A stretch of DNA of 39,820 bases from Thiocapsa sp. KS1 (lineage in GTDB: Bacteria; Pseudomonadota; Gammaproteobacteria; Chromatiales; Chromatiaceae), in the NCBI RefSeq assembly GCF_001499735.1, contig NZ_LN848257.1, positions 1,557,425 through 1,597,244 on the forward strand, in the 5' to 3' direction. The notes beneath the pieces were generated by a model, which was not told the DNA's origin, made no database searches, and saw only the letters and a list, made by a program, of their open reading frames with translations. Positions within the stretch are counted from its first letter, which is position 1. Each line of letters begins with the position of its first letter. A program made the position numbers and the translations under genes. Shown here piece by piece: positions 24,891-33,775 of this stretch.

Positions 24891-26127
24891 GTCCCTGCTC
24901 CAGTGCATCCCAGATCAGCCTGGGATCGAACGACATGGCCGCGAGCATCGTCAGGACCACGACCGCGCAAAAAAAGATCGCGCCGAGCTCCGCTTGGACG
25001 CTCGCGATATTCCCGAGCCGGACCAAGGCGACCAGGATGGTCAGCACATAAACGTCGACCATGGACCAACGCCCGATCCCTTCGACAACACGGTAGAGCC
25101 GGGTTCTCTCGCGTGGCCGCCAATCCGAGCGCAGCTGAACCGACAACAGAAGGAAGATCAAGATCAACAACTTGAGGATCGGGACGAAGATACTGGCAGT
25201 GAAGATCACAAGGGCCAGGGGCCACATCCCCTGATCCAACATGTAATACACCCCCGAGAAGATCGTATCCGATTGGCTGCTTCCGAGCGATGTCACCGAC
25301 ATGATCGGCAGCAGATTGGCCGGGATGTAGCAGACGACCGCCGCCGTCAGCAGCGCCCAACTGCGCTGAAGGCTTTGTGGTTTGCGTCGATGCAGCAGGT
25401 CTGCGCAACGCGGACAGCGCAGACGCTCGCCGTCGCGCATGGCTTCGGAGGGTCGCACCACCAGCTCGCAGACATCGCAGGCGATATGGTCCTCGCCGCG
25501 GCGCAACGGACGCGAGAGCTCGCCCGCGATCGGCACCCGCGACCAGACCAGATCCGGATCCAGGGCCGCTTGAGCCGCCGCCAGGACGAAGATGAGCGCG
25601 CCGAGTGCGAAGAGCGAGGCCCCCGGAACGATCACGGCCATGTCGGCGAGCTTCACGACCGCCACCAGGATTCCGACCATGAAGACGTCCAACATCCCCC
25701 AGGGGACAAGGGTCCGAACCCGTCGAAAGAGTCTCGGCAACCAAGGCGGCATCCGGTTTAAGGTCAGAGGGAGCAAGACGCTCAGCAGGAGCACCAACTG
25801 CAGACCGGGAGCCAGGATGCCGGTGAAGAGCACCGCCGCGGCAATCGGCCAATCGCCCCCTTGATAGAGATCGACGACGCCCGTGATCAGCGTCGTCCGA
25901 GTCTCCCTGCCCTGCATCTCGAAGGACAGAACAGGGAAGCTGTTGGCGACGATGAAGAGGACGACGCCGGCGATCGTCAGTGCCAGAGTTCGGTTCAGGC
26001 TATCCGGTCGATTGCGGTGCATCGTGTCGCCGCAGCGCCCGCACTGCGCCGATCCGCCCGGCGGCACCTCCGGGATGCGCTGGAGCAGACCGCATTCCAG
26101 ACATGCGGTGAGCGAATCGTAGGACAT
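24838..26127 (-). CDS. pqiA: PqiA, integral membrane partner of PqiB
   Basis: A 429-residue inner-membrane protein with two homologous PqiA domains, each with a zinc-ribbon pair of CxxC motifs (CLECGLLQ...CGRCG; CDVCELVV...CPRCADLL) followed by four helices. PqiA works with PqiB and PqiC in lipid movement across the envelope; the operon is induced by paraquat in E. coli. The start at 26127 places the first CxxC as in known PqiA proteins; ATGs at 26163 and 26205 are alternatives without better ribosome binding sites. The coding end overlaps pqiB by 53 bases. Confidence 0.93.
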   Translation of the reverse strand: MSYDSLTACLECGLLQRIPEVPPGGSAQCGRCGDTMHRNRPDSLNRTLALTIAGVVLFIVANSFPVLSFEMQGRETRTTLITGVVDLYQGGDWPIAAAVLFTGILAPGLQLVLLLSVLLPLTLNRMPPWLPRLFRRVRTLVPWGMLDVFMVGILVAVVKLADMAVIVPGASLFALGALIFVLAAAQAALDPDLVWSRVPIAGELSRPLRRGEDHIACDVCELVVRPSEAMRDGERLRCPRCADLLHRRKPQSLQRSWALLTAAVVCYIPANLLPIMSVTSLGSSQSDTIFSGVYYMLDQGMWPLALVIFTASIFVPILKLLILIFLLLSVQLRSDWRPRERTRLYRVVEGIGRWSMVDVYVLTILVALVRLGNIASVQAELGAIFFCAVVVLTMLAAMSFDPRLIWDALEQGHVGDRERPFGAARAGSL

Positions 26128-26433
26128 GGGTGCTGGGTCGTCTGCTCGGTGGTCAATGCGCATCGGGGGAATGAGTCGGCTTAGCCCCGCGCGCGGAGCA
26201 CGCAACCACGCGAAGAAGCGAGAATCTGTCGGTATACTAACCGCTATCGGAAGACATTAACGTCCTTTCGCGGAAAGCCCGGCAACGCTGCCTTCACATC
26301 CCACGGCGAGGTGCGCCCGAGATCAATGAGATTGAATATGCACGTAAGGCGTGTCGACGACCTTGATCGCGGACTCACGCAAGGCCAGACCCAAGAGACC
26401 CGAGCGCATACCCAACCGGACGCGCCTTAACCC
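26128..26433. other. Divergent intergenic region between pqiA and holC
   Basis: About 300 bases. A TATACT (26233-26238) is a possible -10 box, but no good -35 is seen. A short frame (26330-26430) preceding holC has no family features. Leucyl aminopeptidase and valS, the usual neighbours of holC, are absent here. Confidence 0.35.
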
Positions 26434-26865
26434 ATGACCCGAATCGACTTCTACAGCCTCGACGGCAACAGCGGCGGCGATCGTTTTCTCCTCGTCTGTC
26501 GCCTCGTCGAGCGCATCCGCGCGACCGGTGCCCGCGTGCTGATCCACTGCCCCGATCCCGGGCAAGCCCAACATCTGGATCGTCTGCTCTGGACCTTCCG
26601 CGAGGACGGCTTCCTGCCCCACGGTCGGGTTGGTCAAACCGACCCTGAGCTGACGCCCGTCCTCATCAGCGGCGACGGCTCACCCGACAGCGAGGATCAG
26701 GTCCTGATCAATCTCTCGAGCGAAGTCCCCGAGTTTTTCGGCCGCTTCGAGCGTCTCTGCGAGCCCATCGACCATGACCCGGCCGCCCGTCTCGCCGGCC
26801 GCGAGCGCTTCCGCTACTACCGCGATCGCGGCTACCCACTGCAGCATCACCAGATACAGCTCTGA
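26434..26865 (+). CDS. holC: DNA polymerase III subunit chi
   Basis: A 143-residue HolC, the chi subunit of the clamp-loader complex that links the polymerase to SSB and psi. The motifs MTRIDFYSLDG, then CRLVERIRATGARVLIHCPD, LDRLLWTFREDGFLPHG and the C-terminal RERFRYYRDRGYPLQHHQI are characteristic. Length is typical (E. coli 147 aa). In many gammaproteobacteria holC lies between pepA and valS; neither is present, so the locus has been rearranged. Confidence 0.95.
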   Translation: MTRIDFYSLDGNSGGDRFLLVCRLVERIRATGARVLIHCPDPGQAQHLDRLLWTFREDGFLPHGRVGQTDPELTPVLISGDGSPDSEDQVLINLSSEVPEFFGRFERLCEPIDHDPAARLAGRERFRYYRDRGYPLQHHQIQL

Positions 26866-26895
26866 GCCACCCCGCCAACATCAGCACAATCCAGT

Positions 26896-26991
26896 GTCAT
26901 AGAATGGACAAAGCGCAGCGAAACCCATCCTCCAAGCTCCGACATTGCCGGTTTTGAATCGATAGAGCGCAGCGAAGCCCATCCCCCTCCA
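26896..26991. repeat. Two degenerate copies of the GCGCAGCG dispersed repeat
   Basis: AAGCGCAGCGAAACCCATCC at 26911-26930 and AGAGCGCAGCGAAGCCCATCC at about 26965-26985, each preceded by a weak left arm (GAATGGAC; none clear in the second). They belong to the family seen intact at 8098 and 33685. Confidence 0.55.
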
Positions 26992-27041
26992 GCATACCCG
27001 TCCCGGTCGTTATTCGCTCCTTCGTCAGACGGGAGCAAGGG

Positions 27042-27149
27042 GTAACAACGCACAGCACAGCGGAACAGCCGGCCCGCCCGATGCGCGTGGTCGTGAGATT
27101 GGCGTTGGAGAGTAACAACGCACAGCACAGCGGAACAGCCGGCCCGCCC
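27042..27149. repeat. Two exact 38-bp direct repeats, 70 bp apart
   Basis: A 38-bp sequence beginning GTAACAACGCACAGCACAGC and ending GGCCCGCCC occurs at 27042-27079 and again, unchanged, at 27112-27149. The second copy ends 5 bases before the stop of the minus-strand membrane-protein gene. Identity over all 38 bases suggests recent duplication or a mobile repeat. Confidence 0.85.
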
Positions 27150-27153
27150 CGGC

Positions 27154-27849
27154 TCACCGAGCTCGACGCAGATCAAAGGTCGCCGATGCGCGAGCGGATC
27201 GCCAAAGCCCATAGCCCCCGAGCGCAAAGGCCGCCGTCCCGATCGCCGTCAGGACCTGCTCCGACCAGTGCATGAGGAGCGTATCGGGCGAGGCCATCGC
27301 GATCGGCGGCAGCGCGAAGACCATCGCCAGATTCACCCCGAAGAGCAGCGCAGCATCCTTGCGGCCAAATCGAAGCGCGATCGCAATCAGGGCAAGACTC
27401 AAGACCAGGTTGGCGACGCTGGTCAGCCCCAGCAGCGGCAAGAACCAGCCCCTCGGGATCCCCATCCCAAGCGTGCGCACGACCACGGCACCGACGACGA
27501 CCAAGATTACGGCAGCAACCCCATACCTGATCCAAACACCCTCGCTCTGTCCGCGAAGCCGCAGCAAGATACCCAGAGCCGCCCCCGCCAGCAGCGCGAA
27601 TCCCGGTGCCATCAACGGAAAGAGCGCACTCGCGAGCCAAGTCAGATCCTGACCGACGGTGACGAATATCAGCTTCCAGACGGCCTTCGAGAGGCCGCCC
27701 AACAGGATCAACGCACCACCCGCCCGGGCCATGGTCCGATATGGCGGGTCGAGATCCCCGACCAGACGTGCGAGAAACCATAAGGCCAGACCGGTGAAGG
27801 CCACCGGCAAGAGGTTGAAGAGCGCAAGCGGCAAGGTCAGCTCGGACAC
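27154..27849 (-). CDS. Unknown seven-helix membrane protein
   Basis: A 231-residue, strongly hydrophobic protein with about seven predicted transmembrane helices and few polar loops. No family motif was recognised. It opens SELTLPLALFNLLPVAFTGLALWFLARLVGDLD, and helix 6-7 contains LLFGVNLAMVFALPPIAM. It begins with GTG and a weak ribosome binding site. It is divergent from the RspA-like gene and ends against a 38-bp direct repeat. Inner-membrane location is inferred from hydrophobicity; function is unknown. Confidence 0.75.
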   Translation of the reverse strand: MSELTLPLALFNLLPVAFTGLALWFLARLVGDLDPPYRTMARAGGALILLGGLSKAVWKLIFVTVGQDLTWLASALFPLMAPGFALLAGAALGILLRLRGQSEGVWIRYGVAAVILVVVGAVVVRTLGMGIPRGWFLPLLGLTSVANLVLSLALIAIALRFGRKDAALLFGVNLAMVFALPPIAMASPDTLLMHWSEQVLTAIGTAAFALGGYGLWRSARASATFDLRRAR

Positions 27850-27888
27850 TGGGATGGGCCTCGACGAATCAGTTCGCGAATCAGGGGG

Positions 27889-27916
27889 TTGACGCGCCGG
27901 TAATTCTGACTATATT
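27889..27916 (+). promoter_or_regulatory. Sigma70 promoter of the RspA-like gene
   Basis: TTGACG (27889-27894), a 16-base spacer, TATATT (27911-27916). This is the best vegetative promoter match in the window, about 68 bases ahead of the start codon, followed by an AT-rich leader and an AAGGG ribosome binding site. Confidence 0.7.
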
Positions 27917-27983
27917 CGTAAGTGAGAAGTGGGCTAATGCCAGCATAAAAATAATTGATCCATAAAGACCAAGGGTAATCACG

Positions 27984-28328
27984 ATGACTCATACCGCCGT
28001 TCACACCCACAACCCGCCTAAGCACCGTCCCCTTCCCGTCGACGAGGACGGGTTCCTGATCGACCCGACGGATTGGAACGCCGGCATGGCCCGCGTTATG
28101 GCGGAGATCGACGAGATCGGGCCACTGGGGCCCGACCACTGGTCGATCATCTACTACCTGCGCGAGCATCGCATGACCTACGGCGCCATCCCGCCGGTGT
28201 CGCAGATCTGCCGCACGCACGGCATGGAGCGCGACGCGGTCCGCCGGCTCTTCGGCTCCTGCCGCCAGGCGTGGCGCATCGCCGGATTGCCGCATCCGGG
28301 TGATGAAGCCTTGAGCTATATGAGCTAA
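27984..28328 (+). CDS. DsrC-superfamily protein lacking both redox cysteines (RspA type)
   Basis: A 114-residue member of the DsrC/TusE/RspA superfamily. The fold is recognisable from LPVDEDGFLIDPTDWNAGMARVMAEID, GPDHWSIIYYLREHRMTYGAIPPVSQICRTHGM and the C-terminal AWRIAGLPHPGDEALSYMS. The two DsrC cysteines are replaced by Trp97 and Glu108, so it cannot form the DsrC disulfide or carry sulfur there. Proteins of this kind were named RspA and proposed to be regulatory. It has its own strong promoter. Its stop codon is in a repeat of the CTRAACCGCG family. Confidence 0.88.
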   Translation: MTHTAVHTHNPPKHRPLPVDEDGFLIDPTDWNAGMARVMAEIDEIGPLGPDHWSIIYYLREHRMTYGAIPPVSQICRTHGMERDAVRRLFGSCRQAWRIAGLPHPGDEALSYMS

Positions 28329-28394
28329 ACCGCGTCCGCAGCGGTATGCGCCGGTCTTGGAATGGAACGGCTACGTCACCATGACGCGTGGTCG
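28325..28394. repeat. 70-bp degenerate CTRAACCGCG-family element
   Basis: CTAAACCGCGTC (28325-28336) supplies the TAA stop of the RspA-like gene. The other end, GACGCGTGGTCG (28383-28394), matches its reverse complement at 8 of 12 positions. It lies between convergent rspA-like and parC genes. Confidence 0.4.
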
Positions 28395-28431
28395 AAATCG
28401 GGGCTTATGTCTTAGACCTTGCCGATCCGAC

Positions 28432-30694
28432 CTACGCAACGGATAAGCCTTCCACCCGCTGGAACCCCCGCGGCAGCAGACGCCCACGCCGCCCGCGCTC
28501 CCCGTGATAGACATCCAGATCGGCCGGCTTCAAGGTCAGCGTCCGTTTGCCCGAGAGCAGCACCAGACTCCCGCCCTGCGGGACCACGGCAAGCGCAATC
28601 ACCAGCTCCTCCCGCGCCGCAACGCGGGCCGAGGGGATGCCGATGATCTTATTGCCCTTGCCTCGCGGCATCTCGGGAAGCTCCGAGACCGGGAACAGCA
28701 GCAGATGGCCCGCGGTGGTGACGGCTGCGAGCCGGGCACCCTCCAGACCACCCTCCTCCCCGGTCAACGCAAGCGGCACCAAGACCTCGGCGCCTTTCGG
28801 CAGGCTCAGCACCGCCTTGCCGGCCTTGGCCTTGGCGAACAGGTCCTCCATTCGGGCGATGAAACCGTATCCGGCATCCGACGCCATCAGGACCCGCCCC
28901 TCGGGCGCCTCGCCCAGCACCGCCACGAAACGCGCGCCGGCGGGGGGAGTCGAGTCGGCCGGTCAAAGGCTCGCCTTGCCCGCGCGCGGACGGCAGGCTA
29001 TGTGCCGGCAAGGAATAACTACGCCCGGTCGAATCGAGAAAGACAACGGCCTGACTGCTGCGCACCCGCACCGCCATGAGGAACCGGTCACCGGAGCGGT
29101 AGCTCAGCCCGACCGGATCGACCTCGTGCCCCTTGGCTGCGCGCACCCAGCCCTTCTCGGACAGCACCACGGTCACCGGCTCGCTCGGGGCCAGATCGAT
29201 CTCGTCGATCGCCGCCGCGCTGGCCCGAGCGACCAGCGGCGAGCGCCGCGCGTCGCCGTGCTTCTCGGCATCGGCCGTGATCTCCTCGGAGATCAGTCGC
29301 TTGAGCGCAGACTCGTCGCCCAGAATGGCTTGCAGCCCGTCGCGCTCCTCGGCCAGCTCCGCCTGCTCGGCGCGGATCTTCATCTCTTCCAGACGCGCGA
29401 GCTGACGCAGCCGGGTGTTGAGCACATAGTCCGCCTGAGCCTCGGAGAGCGCGAACCGCGCCATGAGCACCGGCTTGGGCTCGTCCTCCGTGCGGACGAT
29501 GCGGATCACCTCGTCGATGTTGAGAAAGGCGATCAGCAGGCCGTCCAAGAGGTGCAGACGCTCGAGGACCTTGTCCAGACGATGTTGCGAGCGCCGCCGG
29601 ACCGTCTCGGTCCGGTACATGAGCCACTCGACGAGGATGTCGCGCAAGGTCATGACGCGCGGCCGGCCATTGAGCGCGATCACGTTCATGTTGACCCGGT
29701 AGCTGCGTTCCAGGTCGGTCGTGGCGAAGAGGTGCGACATGAGGCGGTCGACATCGACGCGATTGGAACGCGGCACGATCACCAGCCGGGTCGGAAACTC
29801 ATGATCCGACTCGTCGCGGAAGTCCTCGATCATCGGCAGCTTCTTGGCGTTGAACTGTTGCGCGATCTGCTCCAGAACACGGCTTCCGGAGACTTGATAG
29901 GGCAAAGCGGTGATGACGATCTCGCCGCGCTCGACCTCGTAGACGGCGCGCTGCTTGAGGCTCCCGCCGCCGGTCTGGTAGATCTTCGCGAGATCCTCGC
30001 GCGGGGTGACGATCTCGCCCGCGGTCGGAAAATCCGGCCCCGGAACGAAACGCATCAGGTCCTCGAGTGTCGCATCCGGATGATCGAGCAGATGGATGCA
30101 GGCCCGCGCGACCTCGCGCAGGTTGTGCGAGGGGATGTCGGTCGCCATGCCGACCGCGATCCCGGTCGCGCCGTTGAGCAGCAGGTTCGGCAAACGCGCC
30201 GGCAGCAGCTTCGGCTCCTCGAGCGTCCCGTCGAAATTGGGCTGCCAGTCGACCGTCCCCTGATCGACCTCGTCGAGCAGTAGATCCGCATAGGGTGTGA
30301 GACGCGACTCGGTATAGCGCATGGCCGCGAACGACTTGGGATCGTCCGGCGAGCCCCAGTTGCCCTGCCCGTCCACCAGCGGATAGCGATAGCTGAAGGG
30401 CTGCGCCATCAACACCATCGCCTCGTAACAGGCGGAATCCCCGTGCGGATGGAACTTACCCAGCACGTCGCCGACGGTACGCGCGGATTTCTTGAATTTG
30501 GCCGCCGCCGAGAGCCCAAGCTCCGACATGGCGTAGAGGATGCGCCGCTGCACGGGCTTGAGCCCATCGCCCACATGGGGCAGCGCACGGTCGAGGATGA
30601 CGTACATGGAATAGTCCAGATACGCCTTCTCGGTGAAATCCTTCAGCGGCAGGCGCTCGAGGCCCTCCGCGTTGTAGGTCGTGGTTTCCGTCAT
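28432..30694 (-). CDS. parC: Topoisomerase IV subunit A, interrupted by a one-base frameshift
   Basis: ParC cuts and rejoins DNA to unlink chromosomes together with ParE. The breakage-reunion domain is intact: [15 protein letters not shown] with Ser87 and Glu91 (the usual quinolone-sensitive residues) and the catalytic Tyr127 in AAMRYTE. Near the end, frame changes at a run of six G (28943-28948): the first frame reads LTGRLDSP and the family sequence continues [27 protein letters not shown] in the next frame. Removing one base restores 753 residues. Because parC is essential, a sequencing or assembly error is most likely. Confidence 0.93.
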
Positions 30695-30836
30695 GCCGTC
30701 GTCTTGCGCTCGCTGAATCCGCGGTCGCGCATGATGCGGCAAGATGCGGCTCGGGACAAACCCGCGCCGGGGCTGAAAGAGGTGCGTTGCGGCTTGGACA
30801 TCCACAGCCGACGCATCACAGCCCCGATCCCCGAAA

Positions 30837-31937
30837 TCAGCTCCCACCCCCGTAACTTTGCAGCCAATGCGCATAGGGTGCCGGGAGCATCCATGCAGCA
30901 CGCTCGACACCCAGCTTGCGAGCGGCCGCGTAAGGCCAGTGCGGATTCGCCAGGTGCGCGCGCCCGATCATCACCAGGTCCAATTGCTCGCTTGCCACGG
31001 CGCCTTGCGCGATCTCCGGGACGTCGAACCCCCAGGCGGACGCCACCGGGAGCCCCGCTTCGCGCCGCACCCGCTCGGCGATGGGCGCAAGGAAACCCGG
31101 CGCCCAAGGGATCCGGGCGGTCGGGGTTGAGAAACCCATGCTCACGCTCAAGAGATCGAGGCCGTGGCTCCTGAACTGCTTGGCCAGCTCGATCGACTCG
31201 GCCAGTGTCTCCTCGTCGCGTCCGTCGTATTCGATCACGCCGAAACGCGCGGTCAGGGGGAGATTCTCGGGCCAGACCTCGCGCACGGCATCGAGTGTTT
31301 CCAGCAGAAAGCGGCAACGGTTCTCCAGGTTCCCGCCATAGGCATCGTCGCGCTGGTTGGACTGTGTGGAGAAGAAGCTCTGGCCCAGATAGCCGTGCGC
31401 GAAATGCAGCTCGAGCCAGCGGAATCCGGCATCCCGCGCGCGCCGTGCCGCGGCCGTAAAGTCGGTACGCACCCGCGCGATATCTTCCCGCGTCATCGCC
31501 TGCGGCACCTTCAGAAGATTCGAGCCGTAGGGGATCGCAGAGGGCGCGATGGTCTGCCAGCCGCGCGGGTCGCCCTCCGGGATGTGGTCATCGCCTTCCC
31601 ACGGACGGTTCGCGCTCGCCTTCCGGCCGGCATGGCCGATCTGGATGCCCGGCACAGCCCCGGCCGCCTTGATGGCCTCGACTGCGGACACGAGCGCCTG
31701 CGCCTGTTCATCGTTCCAGAGCCCGGTGCAGTTGGGCGTGATGCGCCCTTCCGGTGACACCGCGGTCGCCTCGACGATGACCAAACCGGCGCCGCCGCGT
31801 GCAAGACCGGCGAGATGCACCAGATGCCAGTCGTTGACGAGGCCGTCGATCGCCGAGTATTGGCACATGGGCGGCACGGCGATGCGGTTACGCAGGGTCA
31901 CGTCCTTCAGCGTGAAGGGCTGGAAGAGAGCGGACAT
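30837..31937 (-). CDS. Old Yellow Enzyme, YqjM/XenA class NADH:flavin oxidoreductase
   Basis: A 366-residue FMN-dependent ene-reductase of the thermophilic-like YqjM/XenA class. The N-terminal [14 protein letters not shown] carries the redox-tuning cysteine. The FMN/substrate site HAGRKAS, then [27 protein letters not shown] and [14 protein letters not shown] are diagnostic. It reduces activated C=C bonds with NAD(P)H in the cytoplasm; the natural substrate is unknown. ATG 31937 follows AAGGAG by 5 bases, better than the GTG two codons upstream. It lies upstream of parC on the same strand with a 142-base gap. Confidence 0.95.
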   Translation of the reverse strand: MSALFQPFTLKDVTLRNRIAVPPMCQYSAIDGLVNDWHLVHLAGLARGGAGLVIVEATAVSPEGRITPNCTGLWNDEQAQALVSAVEAIKAAGAVPGIQIGHAGRKASANRPWEGDDHIPEGDPRGWQTIAPSAIPYGSNLLKVPQAMTREDIARVRTDFTAAARRARDAGFRWLELHFAHGYLGQSFFSTQSNQRDDAYGGNLENRCRFLLETLDAVREVWPENLPLTARFGVIEYDGRDEETLAESIELAKQFRSHGLDLLSVSMGFSTPTARIPWAPGFLAPIAERVRREAGLPVASAWGFDVPEIAQGAVASEQLDLVMIGRAHLANPHWPYAAARKLGVERAAWMLPAPYAHWLQSYGGGS

Positions 31938-31996
31938 AGTCACTCCTTGGTCAGGTGGTCGAGAACTCGGGACAGTCTCTCACGCTTCGCCCGGGC

Positions 31997-32506
31997 TCAA
32001 GCGCTCGACAAGAGGCGCTTTTCCATGAACCGGTATTGGACGGAGCGCTCGCCCGCGCTCCCGGCGCCGAATCCAAGCGCGCGATAGAGCGCCTCGGCAC
32101 GCGGGTTGTCCTCCCGCACCTCGAGGGTAAGCTTGCAGCAACCGCGACGCCTCGCCTCCGCCTCGATCGCCGCCAGCAGCGCGGTGGCGACACCCCGGCC
32201 CCGATGGCTCGGGAGCACCGCCAGATCATGGATGTTGAGCAACGGCCGGGCGCGGAAGGTCGAGAATCCCTGGAAGCAGGTCACCAGCCCGACGGCAGCC
32301 TCGCCGTCGCAGGCCAGAAGCACGAGATGATCCGGCACGCGCCGTAGAGCCGGCACCAGACGCTCCTTCACGTCCGCGGACAGCGGCTCGCCCGCGCCCA
32401 TGGTGTCCTCCGCATAGGTGTTCAGCAAGGTCACGACGGCGTGCGCGTCGTCGGATCGTTCGAGATCGGCCGGCCGGATCGGACCTGAAAACCGCTGTTG
32501 GTGCAT
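31997..32506 (-). CDS. GNAT-family N-acetyltransferase
   Basis: A 169-residue acetyltransferase of the GNAT fold. The acetyl-CoA binding motif A is LAVLPSHRGRGVATALLAAIEAEARRRG (about residues 94-121), followed by LTLEVREDNPRAEALYRALGF. The substrate is unknown. It precedes the Old Yellow Enzyme gene by about 60 bases on the same strand. A perfect 22-bp palindrome lies 18 bases upstream of its start. Confidence 0.92.
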   Translation of the reverse strand: MHQQRFSGPIRPADLERSDDAHAVVTLLNTYAEDTMGAGEPLSADVKERLVPALRRVPDHLVLLACDGEAAVGLVTCFQGFSTFRARPLLNIHDLAVLPSHRGRGVATALLAAIEAEARRRGCCKLTLEVREDNPRAEALYRALGFGAGSAGERSVQYRFMEKRLLSSA

Positions 32507-32523
32507 CCTGATTCCCCTGTGTC

Positions 32524-32545
32524 GCGCCGGCGTCGACGCCGGCGC
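32524..32545. promoter_or_regulatory. 22-bp perfect palindrome in a divergent intergenic region
   Basis: GCGCCGGCGTC followed by its exact reverse complement. It lies 18 bases ahead of the GNAT gene and 180 bases ahead of the CDF gene. It could be an operator or a cruciform. A consensus TATAAT at 32579-32584 nearby may be the -10 box for the rightward gene, though no -35 is seen. Confidence 0.45.
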
Positions 32546-32724
32546 TCAAACGGTCTGCCCCGCTCCGCGAGGCTCGCCTATAATCGGCCGGCCCCGCTCC
32601 CGCGCGGCACACCGAGCGACCCGGGCATCGGCAGCAGCCGGGACACCAACCAATCCGCGACCCCGACGGCCCGGCAGCATTGCCGCGGGCGGCGGCCGAC
32701 CGGCGACGATGGAGAAGAGGATCC

Positions 32725-33651
32725 GTGGCATCGATCGAGCGCGTCATGCGGTTGCGAAGCGAGCTTGAAGCGCGCCTGTTGTGGATCTCGTTGGGCGCGA
32801 CACTCGTCATCGCCGGGCTCGGCATCCTGTTCGGCCTCTTGGCCCGATCGACCGCCATTCTCTTCGACGGATTCTTCTCGCTCGTCGATGTCGCGGTCAC
32901 CTGGCTGACCCTCGTAGTCGCTCGGCTGGTGGCCAGCGAAGGGGACCGTCGGTTCCAGTACGGTTTTTGGCATCTGGAGCCGATGGTCATAGCCTTGAAG
33001 GCCTCCGTGCTCATCGTCCTGGTCGCTTACGCTTTCTTGAGTGCGGTGAACAGCATCCTCAAGGGCGGCTACGAGCCGGAATTCGGGACCGCGCTCGTCT
33101 ATGCGGGCGCCGTCGCCCTGATCTCCTTCGCCATGTGGTGGTGGATGGGCCGCCAAGCCGAGCGCATCGACTCGGGTCTGGTGCGCTTGGACGTGAAGGC
33201 GTGGCTGATGTCGGCCCTGATCACCACCGCGCTCTTGGTCGCCTTCGGCGCGGCGTTGGCGATGAAAGGCACCGACGCGGAGGCTTTCATCCGCTACGTC
33301 GACCCTGCCGTGCTGGCGATCATCGCACTCTTCCTCTTGCCGTTGCCCTTTCGCGAGGCACGCGAGTCGTTCGGCGAGATCCTGATGATCAGCCCGAGCG
33401 ATATGGACGCGCACATCCGTTCGGTCATGGCCAACTTCGTCGCACGCCATGGCTTCCCGGACTATCGCAGCTATCTGTCGAAGGCCGGTCGCGCCCGATT
33501 TATCGAGATCTCCGTTCTGGTGCCGCCCGACTTGGCCCTAGCGGTCAGCGAGATCGACGCGCTGCGCGCCGAGATCGGCGACGCCATCGGCGGCGCCGGG
33601 CCGGATCGGTGGCTCACCATCGTCTTCACCGCGGACCCAGTCCATCTTTGA
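32725..33651 (+). CDS. Cation diffusion facilitator family transporter (COG3965-like)
   Basis: A 308-residue membrane protein of the CDF superfamily with about five to six helices. Helix 2 carries FDGFFSLVDVAVTWL in place of the usual HxxxD motif, and the next loop has GDRRFQYGFWHLEPM (the F-x-Y/F-G family signature). The C-terminal cytoplasmic domain ends near DRWLTIVFTADPVHL. No histidine-rich loop is present. The metal is unknown. The GTG at 32725 is preceded by GAAGAGG at good spacing and is preferred over the ATG at 32680. Confidence 0.85.
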   Translation: MASIERVMRLRSELEARLLWISLGATLVIAGLGILFGLLARSTAILFDGFFSLVDVAVTWLTLVVARLVASEGDRRFQYGFWHLEPMVIALKASVLIVLVAYAFLSAVNSILKGGYEPEFGTALVYAGAVALISFAMWWWMGRQAERIDSGLVRLDVKAWLMSALITTALLVAFGAALAMKGTDAEAFIRYVDPAVLAIIALFLLPLPFREARESFGEILMISPSDMDAHIRSVMANFVARHGFPDYRSYLSKAGRARFIEISVLVPPDLALAVSEIDALRAEIGDAIGGAGPDRWLTIVFTADPVHL

Positions 33652-33684
33652 CCCGTATTCCATCGCAGAACACCAGCGTAATGT

Positions 33685-33715
33685 AGGATGGGTAGAACGC
33701 AGCGAAACCCATCCT
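33685..33715. repeat. Dispersed palindromic repeat (AGGATGGGT...ACCCATCCT)
   Basis: Perfect 9-bp arms at 33685-33693 and 33707-33715 around AGAACGCAGCGAA, between two convergent genes. Same family as 8098-8130, in the opposite orientation. Confidence 0.7.
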
Positions 33716-33775
33716 CCCCCGCGTCGCCCCAAGCCGAAGCTCGCACATTCACGGCGATCCCCTGAACCAACCTGC

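Noticed and set aside
26330-26430. Short frame just before holC as a possible pepA remnant or leader peptide
   Set aside because: Its sequence shows no similarity that I recognise to PepA and no leader-peptide feature.
27042-27149. Paired repeats as a possible CRISPR array
   Set aside because: Only two copies, and the 32-bp interval gives a single spacer-like segment; no cas genes are nearby.
28547-30283. A 578-codon plus-strand frame opposite parC
   Set aside because: Antisense shadow; parC motifs are unambiguous on the minus strand.
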